From assembly GCA_037783415.1 (NCBI GenBank), contig JAZGTN010000088.1, positions 1,116,001-1,180,000 on the forward strand: a stretch of 64,000 bases of DNA, read 5' to 3'. Each line of letters begins with the position of its first letter. Position 1 is the stretch's first letter. Under the pieces are notes generated by a model. The model was given only the letters and a program-made list of their open reading frames with translations, was not told the origin of the DNA and made no database searches. The position numbers were made by a program, and so were the translations under genes. The DNA is from Leptasterias polaris. Taxonomy: Eukaryota > Echinodermata > Asteroidea > Forcipulatida > Asteriidae. Of the stretch, positions 22,370-33,760 are shown in pieces.

Positions 22370-23750
22370 ACGAGACTCGACCATTCGTGCCAAAACGTGC
22401 AATTTCGACCAATGTTGACAGACTAGTCACCAGATTTGCCCAATTTTTACCACTTTCAAAAATCATGAAACAAATTCTAAGAACATGGGCTTAATCTTCA
22501 ATGTCTAACAAATCCAACCATAACACTTAAAACATAATTGAGAAAATATTTTGAAGAAAAAAGGACAAAAACTTACCGGAGACAAAGCGAAATGCTCGTC
22601 GTTATGACCCAAAAAGTTAAACTTCACTTATTAAGTTATTTGGATAACGAACAATAATTTGGTAATAACTGAGTGAAAAAGAAAAGCCAAGGTGACTGTC
22701 ATATTCGGCTTTTTTTGCTTTAAGTTATTATTATTATTAAATTATTTATTTTGTTTAATTGTAGCATGGCCATGGAGGTAGCCATGATTTTGATTGTAGT
22801 ATCACATTCATTCACATTTACATATCACTGTATCACTCATTAACTCAATTGCTGTGTGGGCCTTGTTGCCCTTGTTGATCACATGGATCGAAATGCATTT
22901 CAATATGCAATGATCACCCACACAAGTCTGTCAAAGTGTCAGCATGGTCAGTGTCAGTGTCACTGGCAATGTGTCACAGTGTCACTGGTCACTGTGTAGT
23001 AGTCAGCCCACACTCTACTGTCAGTGCACAGACGTGCCACAGACACTGTGCGCTGTACATGTACATGTACTAACATGTATCAGTCAGTCAGTGTGTGCAT
23101 GGAGTGTGTGCAATCCTATCATAAAAATGAAGATTATCTTAGTCTTACCAAATACTCCCTGATTGCGTCGTGAAATACTTGTTCTGTACTATCCCAATGG
23201 TGGTCCATCATGTCTCCCCTAAATCACAGCAACTTGAATTCTCCGTAGTGACTGGGAAGGACATTTTGAGTGTTTAGGATTTGCAGGTAAAAGTCACATC
23301 AATTCAATGTGAAGTCCGTATCAACCAAGTACACTTTTTGCATACAATCGATCTTTTTGACGACCTTCTTTGCAGCTGGTACCCGGCCCGGCAGTCTAGT
23401 ACATTGTGTCAAGCGCTACAAGTTTACCATTTAATTTCATGCGAGGGGTTCTTCTTTTTTCAGTGCAACGTATTTTTGGAAAGGTCAAAGGCTGACCTTG
23501 TTTACATAAGAGCGCCCTCAGGAGAGTTAATTCAATTAAGCGGAACTGTTCGACCATGATACAATTTTGAGAAGAACCTCGTAATTAAATTTGGTTAGTT
23601 TTGATAACCGGAATTTTTTTTGGTTCTTTATCAGCTTTGAGAATTTCTTGTAACTAAAGGCACATGTAGTACTGCAGTGAAAAGTCAGTGAGAATTGCTA
23701 GTTTGTTGATGCGTGGGCCGGGCGAAGAGGCCATATTTCTCATGGAGGGA
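22370..23750. other. Intergenic stretch without a recognisable gene
   Basis: Contains a low-complexity GTGTCA/CAGTGT-rich patch at 22930-23000 and an (ATT)n-like run near 22728. The 92-codon frame at 23281-23559 has no recognisable domain and no supporting splice context. Confidence 0.45.
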
Positions 23751-23753
23751 TGC

Positions 23754-24132
23754 TTAAAGGCACTGAACACGTTTGGTAATTACTCAAAATATCTATTTGC
23801 ATAAAAACTTACTTGGTAACCAGCAACGGAGAGCTGTTGATAGTATAAAACATTGTGAGAAACGACTCCCTCTGAAGTGATGTAGTTTTTGAGAAAGAGG
23901 TAACTTCTCACTAAAATAATAAAAGACTTCATCATGCATGAAGCCTTTTATTAGCATCTGAAAGCACACAAAATTGTGCAACAAGGGTGTTTTTTCTTTC
24001 TTTATTTTCTTGCAACTTCGATGACCGATTCAGCCCAAATTTTCACAGGTTTGTGATTTTATGCATATGTTGGGATACACCGAGTGACAATACTGGTCTT
24101 TGATAATTACCAAACATGTTCAGTGCCTTTAA
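23754..24132. mobile_element. MITE family B, reverse of the 16303 copy
   Basis: Ends TTAAAGGCACTGAACACGTT and the complementary AACATGTTCAGTGCCTTTAA. The interior contains the complement of each word of the 16303-16679 copy, including GGTAACCAGCAACGGAGAGC. Confidence 0.88.
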
Positions 24133-24384
24133 GGGTTGGTGGGCAAGGATACCGTTCATGGACACATTAATACTATTTAACAATTTTATTAAGAAGATAA
24201 TGCACATCGTCAACCACTGGCAACAAAGGTATTTCGTTTTTGACTCAATAATCATTTGTTTGGCAAGAGTAGGCTAGTGTGTACCCATTAGACACAAATC
24301 AGGTTAACAAAATCTGTGAAAACTAATGATGCCACACTCTCAAGAAACCGAAAACAGTTTAAAGTTTTAGGAACTAACTATAAC

Positions 24385-24500
24385 TATCAAACTTGCGGGT
24401 TAAACCACTGATAAAACTCTTTTGGGAGAAGTGTTGGCTCTGAAAAGAGCGTAGAGCCAACACTCCTCCCACTAGATGAATACTAGGTTGTATACCCGCA
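24385..24500. mobile_element. Fragment of the long-inverted-repeat family with an 18-bp hairpin
   Basis: AACTTGCGGGTTAAACC and ATAAAACTCTTTTGGG match the element starting near 63285. It contains an 18-bp stem with one mismatch: 24424-24441 (GGGAGAAGTGTTGGCTCT) pairs with 24453-24470, with an 11-base loop. Confidence 0.65.
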
Positions 24501-24504
24501 AATT

Positions 24505-25785
24505 TGCTAGTAGGCCACTTCTAAACCACACCATGAAAAGCTTCAAGCATCACTTTAGGCCTATAATAACTTGTAAGCAACAAAGGGATAGTTGGTTGGT
24601 TTTGAAGAGTTCTTGTGTTTGCAGTTACAGAAAAAGGCAACATTTAACATTTTTTAAATAGATAACAATGTTGTTCAGTTTCTAGACTCTGCCATATTAA
24701 ATCCAACATTCGTGACAGGGTGATTGAACTAAAAAGGGATTTATCCACGGAAATGAAAGCATTTTACATTAAAATACCTCACTCCAGACGGTTACAAAAG
24801 AAAAACAATATTTCAAATTAAAAAACCCGGAAGTACTATGTTTTTTGTGTGGTTTTTGTTCTTTTCAATACTGTGTCAGATTTCATCTATAAGATTGTCA
24901 AGTTGTGTGTCTTATAAAGCTGATAAAACAAGACGGGAGTTCACAGCATTGAAAATTATAGATTCATTGATTTCGAAACTTACAAAACAATTACAAATAA
25001 ATTATTTAAAAGGCCAAAGGGATGATACGCATAAACATATTCTTCTTTTTCTAAATTAAAGACTGCGAGAATATATCGGATTCTTGACGTCCATGAAGCT
25101 ATACAATTTCAATTATGTTTAATAATTTTTGTTTTGTTAATAATAATTAGGAGGCACAATTAATTCTTACACAGAGATGCACCTCATTATAGTGTCCAGA
25201 GGACAAATGTTTCCATAAAATTTCACTAATGAAACCGCATTAAAATCGTACGTCTTGCACACGCAGGTAGTGAATAAAGGTCAGTATTGATCCATGCAAT
25301 CTGATATTCACGGGATATGCCAGCGCAACAACAGAGAACCGATTTAGAAACAGGGGTTTTAATACGAGCCGTGAATTTTATTAGGGTAGGGATGGTGATT
25401 CACGCAAATGTCATACCCTTCAATCAAATTAATTCGTAGAATAGAAACACGGTATGGCTATCAACATAGACAATAGTATATCCACCGATTTCGCTGCTCT
25501 TCTTGGGTGGAAACATTCTTTTGAATTGCACTTATTTTCGAAAGAGACAGTATATACTTTTGTATTCACTCACCTTTCATTCACTCCTACGTGTGTTTGT
25601 TTAAATAGAGGGGCAGCAGATTACGATTAAACAAAACCATTTCAAATATTTTAACATCAAAATAGTGATTGAATAACAGAAATTTGACACGAAACTATAG
25701 TATCAGTAAACAGAACTCACTTGCATAATTCACCTGAAATGTGTTTTGAGAAACGAGTAAAACAATGCGCAATTATATTTTGATC
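24505..25785. other. Intergenic stretch without a recognisable gene
   Basis: AT-rich, no exon-like frame with splice sites, no clear repeat boundary. Confidence 0.45.
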
Positions 25786-25791
25786 TTTAAG

Positions 25792-26750
25792 TAGGATTGA
25801 ACTTAACTTTGCATGGTGGGAGACTGGGAGTATCAAATGAGGCCTGCGGTGACACCATGTAAATAGATAATCTCTTTTGATCTCGCGAGACCAAAACTCG
25901 ATATTCCAAAACATTAGGGGGTTCGTCACTATTTTCTCGTGACTCAGATGACCGATTGGGCTTAAATATTCACAGGTTTGTTATTTCATGTCACGAGCGG
26001 AAACAGGTCAGTAATGATTAGCCTACAATTATTGTCCATGTGCTTTCAATATTTCCCTATATTTATTCATAAAATGATTGAATTATCAACGAGTATAATT
26101 TGGGTGTGATAAACCATGGTTTAACCACGACTTGACACTTTTAACACTTTATGATTATTTCATCAATTATTATGTGAAATTTTAAGTGGGTCCATGCCGA
26201 CGAAACTGGAAATTTTCTTGGCCACCTTCACAGTATATGTATACACCATCATACACAGGGATTAACTGGGAGTTGGGCTTAGCTCAGTGATGCACGAAGG
26301 CGGGAACAGGAACTGGATAAGCTGTTAGCTCCGCCAATGAAGCATGTATGCTGGAGCTGGGACTAAACCTAAACTGAAACCCATTGGGAGTGGGTAGGGA
26401 GTGTGTGCTCACTGAACTGAATCAGTTGTAGATAAGCACAGGGAGTGTGAGGGAACCTATAGTAGAGGAGACTGAGGGTAAAGAAGACCCAAGTCTAAGG
26501 GGTTGGAGATGTGACTTTGGATATAGGAGATCCTTTAGTCGGGAAGAGTGGTAGCCAAATGTCACTGATGTGGAAGCCTATCAGAGTCCAGAGTTCTCCT
26601 GAAGACGATCAGAGCATACTGATCGAAACGTTGAGTCGTTAACCACCGGTTCTTTTCAGAACCAACAGTACTCAAAAGAGATTTTAACATGGTGTTACCG
26701 CAAACCTCTCTCAGTTATACTCCCACCATGCAAAGCTTCAAATCCTACTG
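25792..26750. mobile_element. Long-inverted-repeat element, about 960 bp
   Basis: The left end (TAGGATTGAACTTAACTTTG, CATGGTGGGAG, then CTGCGGTGACACCATGTAAA and AATCTCTTTTGA) is matched, inverted, at the right end (TCAAAAGAGATTTTAACATG, TGGTGTTACCGCAAACC, ACTCCCACCATGCAAAGC). The arms are about 90 bp, imperfect. The interior near 26586-26629 has the GTC, CTGAAGA, 6-bp stem, GAAAC arrangement. The family recurs at 24385-24500 and 63285-64000. No coding frame; it may be a non-autonomous member of a larger retroelement or DNA transposon. Confidence 0.7.
26586..26629 (+). ncRNA. Hammerhead-like fold (unproven)
   Basis: GTC at 26586-26588, CTGAAGA at 26599-26605, one C, then GATCAG (26607-26612) pairing with CTGATC (26619-26624), then GAAAC (26625-26629). 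This resembles the hammerhead core (CUGANGA, stem II, GAAA) found in some Penelope-like elements and retrozymes. The extra C, or alternatively loss of the catalytic G12, makes it non-canonical, and stem I is barely formed. Confidence 0.25.
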
Positions 26751-27339
26751 GTTTCAGTCATTCAATCCGACAAAACTGAAAATTGAAAACTCATGACGAA
26801 GACAAACGGAATAACTCAGTGTTAGTTCTAGTGTATTTCAATAATTGAATATAAAACAAATATTATAATTTACTTTATGTAATTCTTCTTTGTAAAGCCG
26901 GATATCCGGGCAGGTCTAAAACATATCGCTCACCTTTAAAGGTATTATACAGGATTGGTAATAAGGATAAAAACATAATTGTTTAATTTTAGTCTGAAAG
27001 GTTACTGACTAGAACATAGTTATTGAATAGTTCATACTAGAACAATTTTTTCCTGCGAAATATTTCCCTTTGAAATGAAGTAATAATATTCGAGAAAACA
27101 GTTTCTAAAAAAATATTAAATAAATAAACACAACAGCCTATTTTGGTTGTTAAACCAAAATAAAGGACAAAAGTGTTTCTGGAAATTGTGCATGGTGGTT
27201 TTCCACTATTTTCTCCTGACTCAAAACAGCGGATTAGACCAAAATATTCACATGTTTGTTATTTCATGGTTGATCACATCACAAAACATGAACACTGTCT
27301 GCGACTCTTTAGTCAGCTCAGCAATTCTGTTTAATACCT

Positions 27340-27708
27340 TTAAAGGGACTGTATATATGTTTGGTAATTACTCTTAAAATTAATGGCAATAAAAACCTAT
27401 TGGTTAGAAGCCTACATCACGTCGAGGTTTTGTGGTTATAAATGTAAACATTTATCAGTTTTTATGCCCCCAAATTTGAATCTGAGAAATGTTTCTGTCA
27501 GAAATGCTTCTCAGATTGTGTATTCCTATTTGGGATTATTCTTCCTACTAGGACATATTCGCTCCGGATTTTCGGCGATATCTCAAAAACGCGACCACCT
27601 TTTGAAATGAAATTTTCACAGGTTAGTTTGATTGGATATTATAAACATTTATACAGGATTAAAACTATCGAACGCTTTCAAAAACCAAAGGTACACTTTG
27701 CCTTTAAA
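27340..27708. mobile_element. MITE family C, about 370 bp
   Basis: Left end TTAAAGGGACTGTATATATG and right end CAAAGGTACACTTTGCCTTTAAA. The interior has TTGTGTATTCCTATTTGGGA, TCTCAAAAACGCGACCACCT and GAAATTTTCACAGGTTAGTT. Other copies are at 43166-43533, 47660-48300, 56561-56946 and 60405-60698. Confidence 0.85.
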
Positions 27709-27714
27709 CGTTAT

Positions 27715-30700
27715 TGGTGTGGGCATAAAGTCGTGAAAACACTTTCTGTAAATGTTGAAGATGATATACTATTATATACACTCTCAGCTCACATTGAGTT
27801 TCATTTCATCACGTAATCTCACAATTTAATACAGCTTGGTTAAAGTTTGTGATCAATAACCATCTAAGAGTGTGTGCTAATATTTATTATAAGGAAAATG
27901 ATACTTTATTGATTAAATTATGAAAAAATCATTAATAAATTCGCGCGTCATTAATTAAAAAAACCAACCCGATTTTGTAACAGTGTAAGACCTATTTTTG
28001 TATTATTGTAAATTCACTAAAAAGAGTGTTGACTGTAAAGGAACTAAACCAATTATTTATAAAAATATATATTTGGTTGATACCTCACCATGCAATGCCT
28101 CAAATCACACATAGGCCTATTTCTAGAAACACACAACAAAGGCTTGCTTTAACAGTTAAACCGTTGGGGACAAATAAATAAAAAATAATAAAACTGAATA
28201 ATCTAAACCCAACTGTTTTAAAAGTGAAAACTCCAAAAGGTTGGGTCTAGTTAATCTTACACCACTCTGAAATGCTGCCACCTTTGCAAAAACATGATAT
28301 TGTTAACCCTGGAAGATTTGAGAATTGTTGGGTTGAGTTTCTTCAAGCATGGAATCGACTCCGAAATTTATCTCTTAAAAACCGATAACTTATATTTCTA
28401 TATCACGTCTTGTTATAGTAGTAGAAATGCAACCAAACCATCTATAAGACATCAGACCTGGCGTATTAATTTGAAGGATTTATGCGTCTGTGTATATAAT
28501 TAATAAACAGTCACATAATGTATTATAAACTATTTTCTATAATTTTATACTAACAACAATCCTGATAAAGAATATGTTATCATGTAAATGGAAATAAAAC
28601 AATGTCGTAGAAACAACTATATGAAAGTAATATCTTCATGTAAAAGGGTATTTAATGTCTCTCACTTTCGACAACAGCAGGGTCTTCTCATTTTTATCAT
28701 TTGGCTGGTAAGAAGGTTGCAGTCGCTATTAATTTCGGTGTTGTTTTGGTCAGAAATATTCGTGTAAAAGATTTATTTCTAAATCTACAAATTAGTTTTC
28801 TGTTAAAAAACAACAACATGCTGTCAGTAAATACGTCCGTGTAAAGCGATCTCATCTGTGAAATATTCTTATGAAGGATTTTTGTATTACGTCTTGAGAT
28901 AGCTCACTCTATCTGCCCCATTCGACTGTAATTTTGATATGAAGCTGTCATGCATTTTGTGTACACAATTTGATCTCATCTTGACTAGTACAGTGTCGGA
29001 CAAGATGACACAAAAAGGCGTATGCATATAATTCATTTTCATAGTAAACCCGTAATGCGTTATTACACGGCGAAACGAATCATCGGTGGGCATCACGCGA
29101 TGTGATGTGTGGTTTAGGTAAAATTATAATTAGCCGTGTGTATATTATGTCTAAATTTAATAAACGACAGTTGGCGTATAAAGTGTTGAATAAATGAAAT
29201 ATGGCAGATGATGTGAATGATTATGCTGTACCACCCTAGGATGATACTGATCAATGTGAACATCTCTGCTTACGCGCCATCCGAAGAGCTTCCAACTTTT
29301 TTCCCCCTCTATAATATATAAAAGAAATCTATTTAAAACTGCAATGGGCTTACAATATTATTTTAAATTATCTGCCCTGAATGCTGCTACGATGACCAAA
29401 TTAAAAATGCACCAAAGGAAACGCAATATTGCAATTTTATACCGATTTCATGTTTCTGTAAGGCCTAGCCAAACACAAAATAGCCAACAACATTTCGACT
29501 GTTCGTGACATAGTCAGCAAAGATGATTCGTGGTGCAATAATGTCCCTCGGTACCTGTATGTATCCAAAACACCCCCCATTACTTTCGGGGTGTCCGTCA
29601 TGAAAGCAAAAATCATATTCATCATTAAAAATGCAGGCAAAGAGAACTTTGGCGGGTCGATACGTTGGATGTGGAGGGCGGACACATCCACGTCACACGT
29701 CCCTTTCAGCCAAAAAGACATCATCATTGTTGATCTTAATGGCCTCATCTGGACAGGGCGGCCCTGGGGCAAGGATGAGGTTGGAGTACAATATGTTCAA
29801 GCACAACTTCATTGAAATTTCAAAAAAGCTCTTTTCATATAGGAAAAGAAGCTATAAGGGAAGGTAACTCCGTTTTGCGACAAGAATCCATTATTTCTTT
29901 TTATGTAATTAATTTGGAAGAAAAGCTATAGCTTTGGAATGTCCGAGTCCTTATTCAATTCTCATATTCTGGCATTTTGTTTATTATTATTGTCAATTCG
30001 AAAAGCCTCCTGAGTCCACAACCATAAGAAGACAAATCACTACTTAATCTGTGCAGACATTTACGTCTTTTGAAAAGGTTTGGACGTCATAAGACATTTT
30101 GTTGCCAGTATCTGACTGATTTGCCATCTGATGTCACCGTTTTCTGAACTTTTCAATTTCTGATTTGTGTACTAATTATTTACAAATCAAAAATATTGTG
30201 TATGTTGGCGTCTTCAGGCACAATGTATATCAAGTACTATCAGAGCTTTATAAATCATTGATAAGCCCGTTACACAAGACAAAACAAATATTTCAAGAAA
30301 ATCATTACACAAATTACATAAAACTTTACTATTGGTTGTAAAGACCGTAGCCTATAATATCCATTTCATTGTATTGCCACCAACTGATAAGTATCGAAGA
30401 AACATTTGTTCGGCCAGTTGTGGAGTGAGAGCAGAGTCCAAACCGTTCCTTATGGTAAAAGTGGCTCCGCCAAAAACAAATTGCGGTGATGGTGAAATTG
30501 AGTAGGTCCGAAGGGGGTGGTGGGACGACTTGGAACACTAAGATCGGTGACTGATGGTAGAAGTTTACGTGCCTTTGACCGTTCCCAAACCACGAGTTGT
30601 GTAAGGAAATGTATATATTGAATCTGTGGTTGAGATCTTATCAAGAAAAAAAATATACACACAATATCCAGGAAAATCCTCACAAGTCACGGGCCTCACA

Positions 30701-31695
30701 CCCTTACTTAGCCTATGATGCCTACATCCCTGATTGTCAAATAGAATATAGGCCTAAATATATTTCTCATAGTTGTAATTTTGTTCAGCTTGGGTTCATT
30801 TTTCAGCCCGTCATTATATTGTACAACACGCTTTTGCAGTGGCAACTCATAATTCGATTTTATGAATCATTATTAAAATATATGTACAAATACCCCGACC
30901 TGATCGCTAATTTGCAGAGGTCTCTGGGTCTGAAGGCTGGCCTGTGCACGAAACGGGCAACGGTAATTGTCGCCATCTGCATGCACATTGGCCATGTCCG
31001 TTATAGTCTTTGTTCTCCAGTTGGCCCTGACGCCGTGGCGTTTTTTTGGTGGAGTGGGCCTTGGCCGAGACGAGCTGGGGAAAGGGACACCCGCTTGAAC
31101 GACCCGCACTGCGCCCGGGCACCTAACCTAACTCACATACAATGAACACTCCACAAGCGAACTGCAGATCGGTTCCTCTGAACAAAAGAATTTTTCCCCC
31201 ACAACAAAATTATAGGAAGTGAACACGATGGGTGCTCATATACATTTTTTTATCGAATTGCTAAAATCACATGATTTGACACATTTAATCTTACGAATGA
31301 ATGGGCCTTATAAAATGTGTGCATATATATATTATTAGTAGGAATCGAGATGTAAACAAATAGACCACTTATAGATAAATAAATCACGAATTTCAAGCAA
31401 ACCATTCAAATTGAATAAATAAATAAACACATCTTAACCAAGCCTTTCATATTTTCACCTTTCACGCAACTACGACCTACCTTGATATTTCTTTCAAAAC
31501 CAATGCATTTAGAATATTAAAAACGAAATAATTAAAAAACGAAACAAAGCGGTACACGTTATAGACGGGATAAATATTTCTGACAAAATTCTATCTTTGC
31601 ACAAATCAGCAAATTGTTTTCCCATCGATTCGTTGTTGGGTATATCTCACTAAACAAGTGCAAAAAAACTCACGCGTACTATAATATTTGCTCTA
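27715..31695. other. Intergenic stretch without a supported gene
   Basis: Frames at 29437-29772 (minus, 111 codons) and 30597-31145 (plus, 182 codons) have no recognisable domains or splice support. The region is AT-rich with patches of higher GC near 29640-29800 and 30900-31130, the best places to look for an unrecognised exon. Confidence 0.4.
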
Positions 31696-31928
31696 CCATT
31701 GCCCTTTAATATTTTCCCCACACACAGAGACGTCGTAATGCTGCCCCAGACTCGAACCCTCTTCCCCTTACATTCTGACCTTCAACCCCCGGCCGCCCGG
31801 TCATCACACAAACAGGTCACGTACAACCCCGAGTCTCCCCCTCCCTCATATCGTCGCTACTACATGTGTGGACCCAAGTTGTTGAATAAAAAAAAGAAAA
31901 CAGGAAACCCTCCCCCCCCCAAAAACCA

Positions 31929-31981
<53 letters not shown>

Positions 31982-31994
31982 CCAACAACAACAA

Positions 31995-32059
<65 letters not shown>

Positions 32060-32107
32060 CTAAACAACAACACCATCAACAACACCAACAACAACACCAA
32101 CAACTCA
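31929..32107 (+). repeat. (CAA)n microsatellite, about 180 bp
   Basis: CAACAACAA runs almost unbroken from 31929 to 32062 with a few ACC and AGC interruptions, then becomes irregular CAACACCAA. It makes an artificial poly-Asn frame on one strand and poly-Leu or poly-Val frames on the other. Confidence 0.95.
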
Positions 32108-32779
32108 AAAACATACTTTACCACCATGCAAGTGCCTCTGTGATTTATGGCATGATTATTTTATTAAACGACATTGAAATCATATGAAATTATTAGTTCG
32201 CCAGATTTCGTTGTCATTCGTCAAATTTTGTATAGGGGTTTATTTTGTGCTAATTCAATGGCATTTCAGAAAAAAATACAAGCGTGCTGCAGGAAATTCA
32301 TGGAAAACGTTTATTTGTCATCGAAAAAACATCTTAATTTAAACAAACATCTCCCCAATTCGAACCAATGACGCATATTATTTCGAGTGTAGCTAGCAGA
32401 TCCCGCTCTGTGCGCGTCTCTTCATGTAATCGTGGATTGGAGCGGAGATAAAAACCACTCAATGGAAATAGCATTGACAACACACAATCTATGTACCCTT
32501 CACACGTTGCATTGAATGTGCGTGTACATTAAATCTCCAACAAAATACTGTGAACTCTTGGTCGGTTTGAAACGGCCAACACGCATAGTTCACCAGACCT
32601 TATTCTCCCCGAACCCTAACTAAACTGACATACATATATCCAATGACCGGTAACCCGAATTTTGTCACCAAATCCGCAATCTTTAGTATAAATTGGGGGT
32701 AAAATGAACGCCTCTGCCACGGAGCTGGGCTGTAATTTTGTTGTGTGAGTCTTACATTTGCATTGTTTCATTTACAAGG

Positions 32780-32981
32780 TGCATTCCGTGACGTCACGCT
32801 GTACAAACCACATGCACTCAGCCCTCGTTACTAGTAATTCACCTTCCAAATCCTCAAATGTTCGTTTCTTTCGGATTCCCAGGACGCCGTTGTTCTTTCG
32901 GATTTTTACCGTCGTTTTCACCGGATTTATAACCCCTGAAGCCAACTGAAGGCTTTCGGGGACCTGTGTCCGCTGGAAAGG
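32780..32981 (+). promoter_or_regulatory. Candidate promoter / first non-coding exon with a full CRE
   Basis: A consensus cAMP-response element TGACGTCA lies at 32789-32796. GC-richer sequence follows, ending CTGGAAAGG before a strong splice donor GTAAGT (32982-32987). No long frame crosses it. It is upstream of and co-oriented with the BAZ2-like gene. Transcript evidence is absent, so the start site and the link to that gene are inferred. Confidence 0.35.
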
Positions 32982-33479
32982 GTAAGTTCTTGGCACTTAT
33001 CTCTCATTTAATGGTGTCTATTTTGGGCTCAAATGAACGAATTCTTTTTGTTGTGTGTCAAGCGTCTGAGTGGGATTTTCTTACTTTGTTCAAAATGCCC
33101 CCAAATGGATCCTGTCCGCAGTGCCCACAAAATCACCGCCGTTTTCTGCTTTATCCGTTGAGATCGGTTCCACTTTGGTACACGGGAGTATTACCATAAT
33201 ATCAGGCAGTGTTTGGGTTTCTATGTGGGGGTGTATGACCCCATTTGGCCCCAATCTGGCGCTAATTTGAGCATTTTATTTGTACACTTTCGGTGCGAGA
33301 AATCCCCGGTTTGCAATACCATGTAACGTGTTGACTGACCGCGAGCAATATCTCGCCAAGGCCGGGTCCTTTTCCCCATAAACTTGGGCCACTTTTCTCC
33401 CCCTAAAGTCACCTTAATAGTGGGGATACCCCTCTGTTTATGTGTGGTGAATGTGTGTGTATGTAGGGTGACCGTGATT

Positions 33480-33760
33480 TGGGTCAGATGCGAGCGATTT
33501 TAGACCTGATTTGAAGCTGAGCTACGATTGAGTGAAGCTATCGCATGGCCTGCGGCTTGTAGTGAAGCCATCATGTTACGCGCAGCTGCTAGTCGGTCCA
33601 TGCATAAATTGACTCCTCATTTATCCTTTTACCTATTTATACGAAACAACAAGGGCAAACAAAAATGGTCGCTCTTTCTTATCCGGCGTTGTCGTCCGTC
33701 TTGTGATCTTTTCCCCTCGAAAAAGCCTCCGATCCCTGCCGCAGCGTACGGCATCCCATC
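33480..33760 (+). other. Candidate 5' untranslated exon of the BAZ2-like gene
   Basis: CpG-containing sequence ends CGGCATCCCATCAG at 33760, directly before the donor GTAAGTG. It holds a short upstream frame of 13 codons starting at the ATG near 33671 (MVALSYPALSSVL) that stops before the donor. The next compatible acceptor on this strand is at 50269, just before the start codon. An intron of about 16.5 kb would fit the long 5' UTR introns of vertebrate BAZ2B. RNA reads would settle it. Confidence 0.35.

Noticed and set aside
29437..29772. 111-codon minus-strand frame and an overlapping plus-strand frame
   Set aside because: No recognisable motif, no splice context, and both strands are open, typical of chance.
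30597..31145. 182-codon plus-strand frame
   Set aside because: Composition is like intergenic DNA at the start and GC-rich at the end; no domain was recognised. An unrecognised exon near 30900-31130 is not excluded.
31699..32187. 162-codon poly-Asn frame and antisense poly-Leu/poly-Val frames
   Set aside because: Direct translation of a (CAA)n microsatellite; no domain and no splice support.
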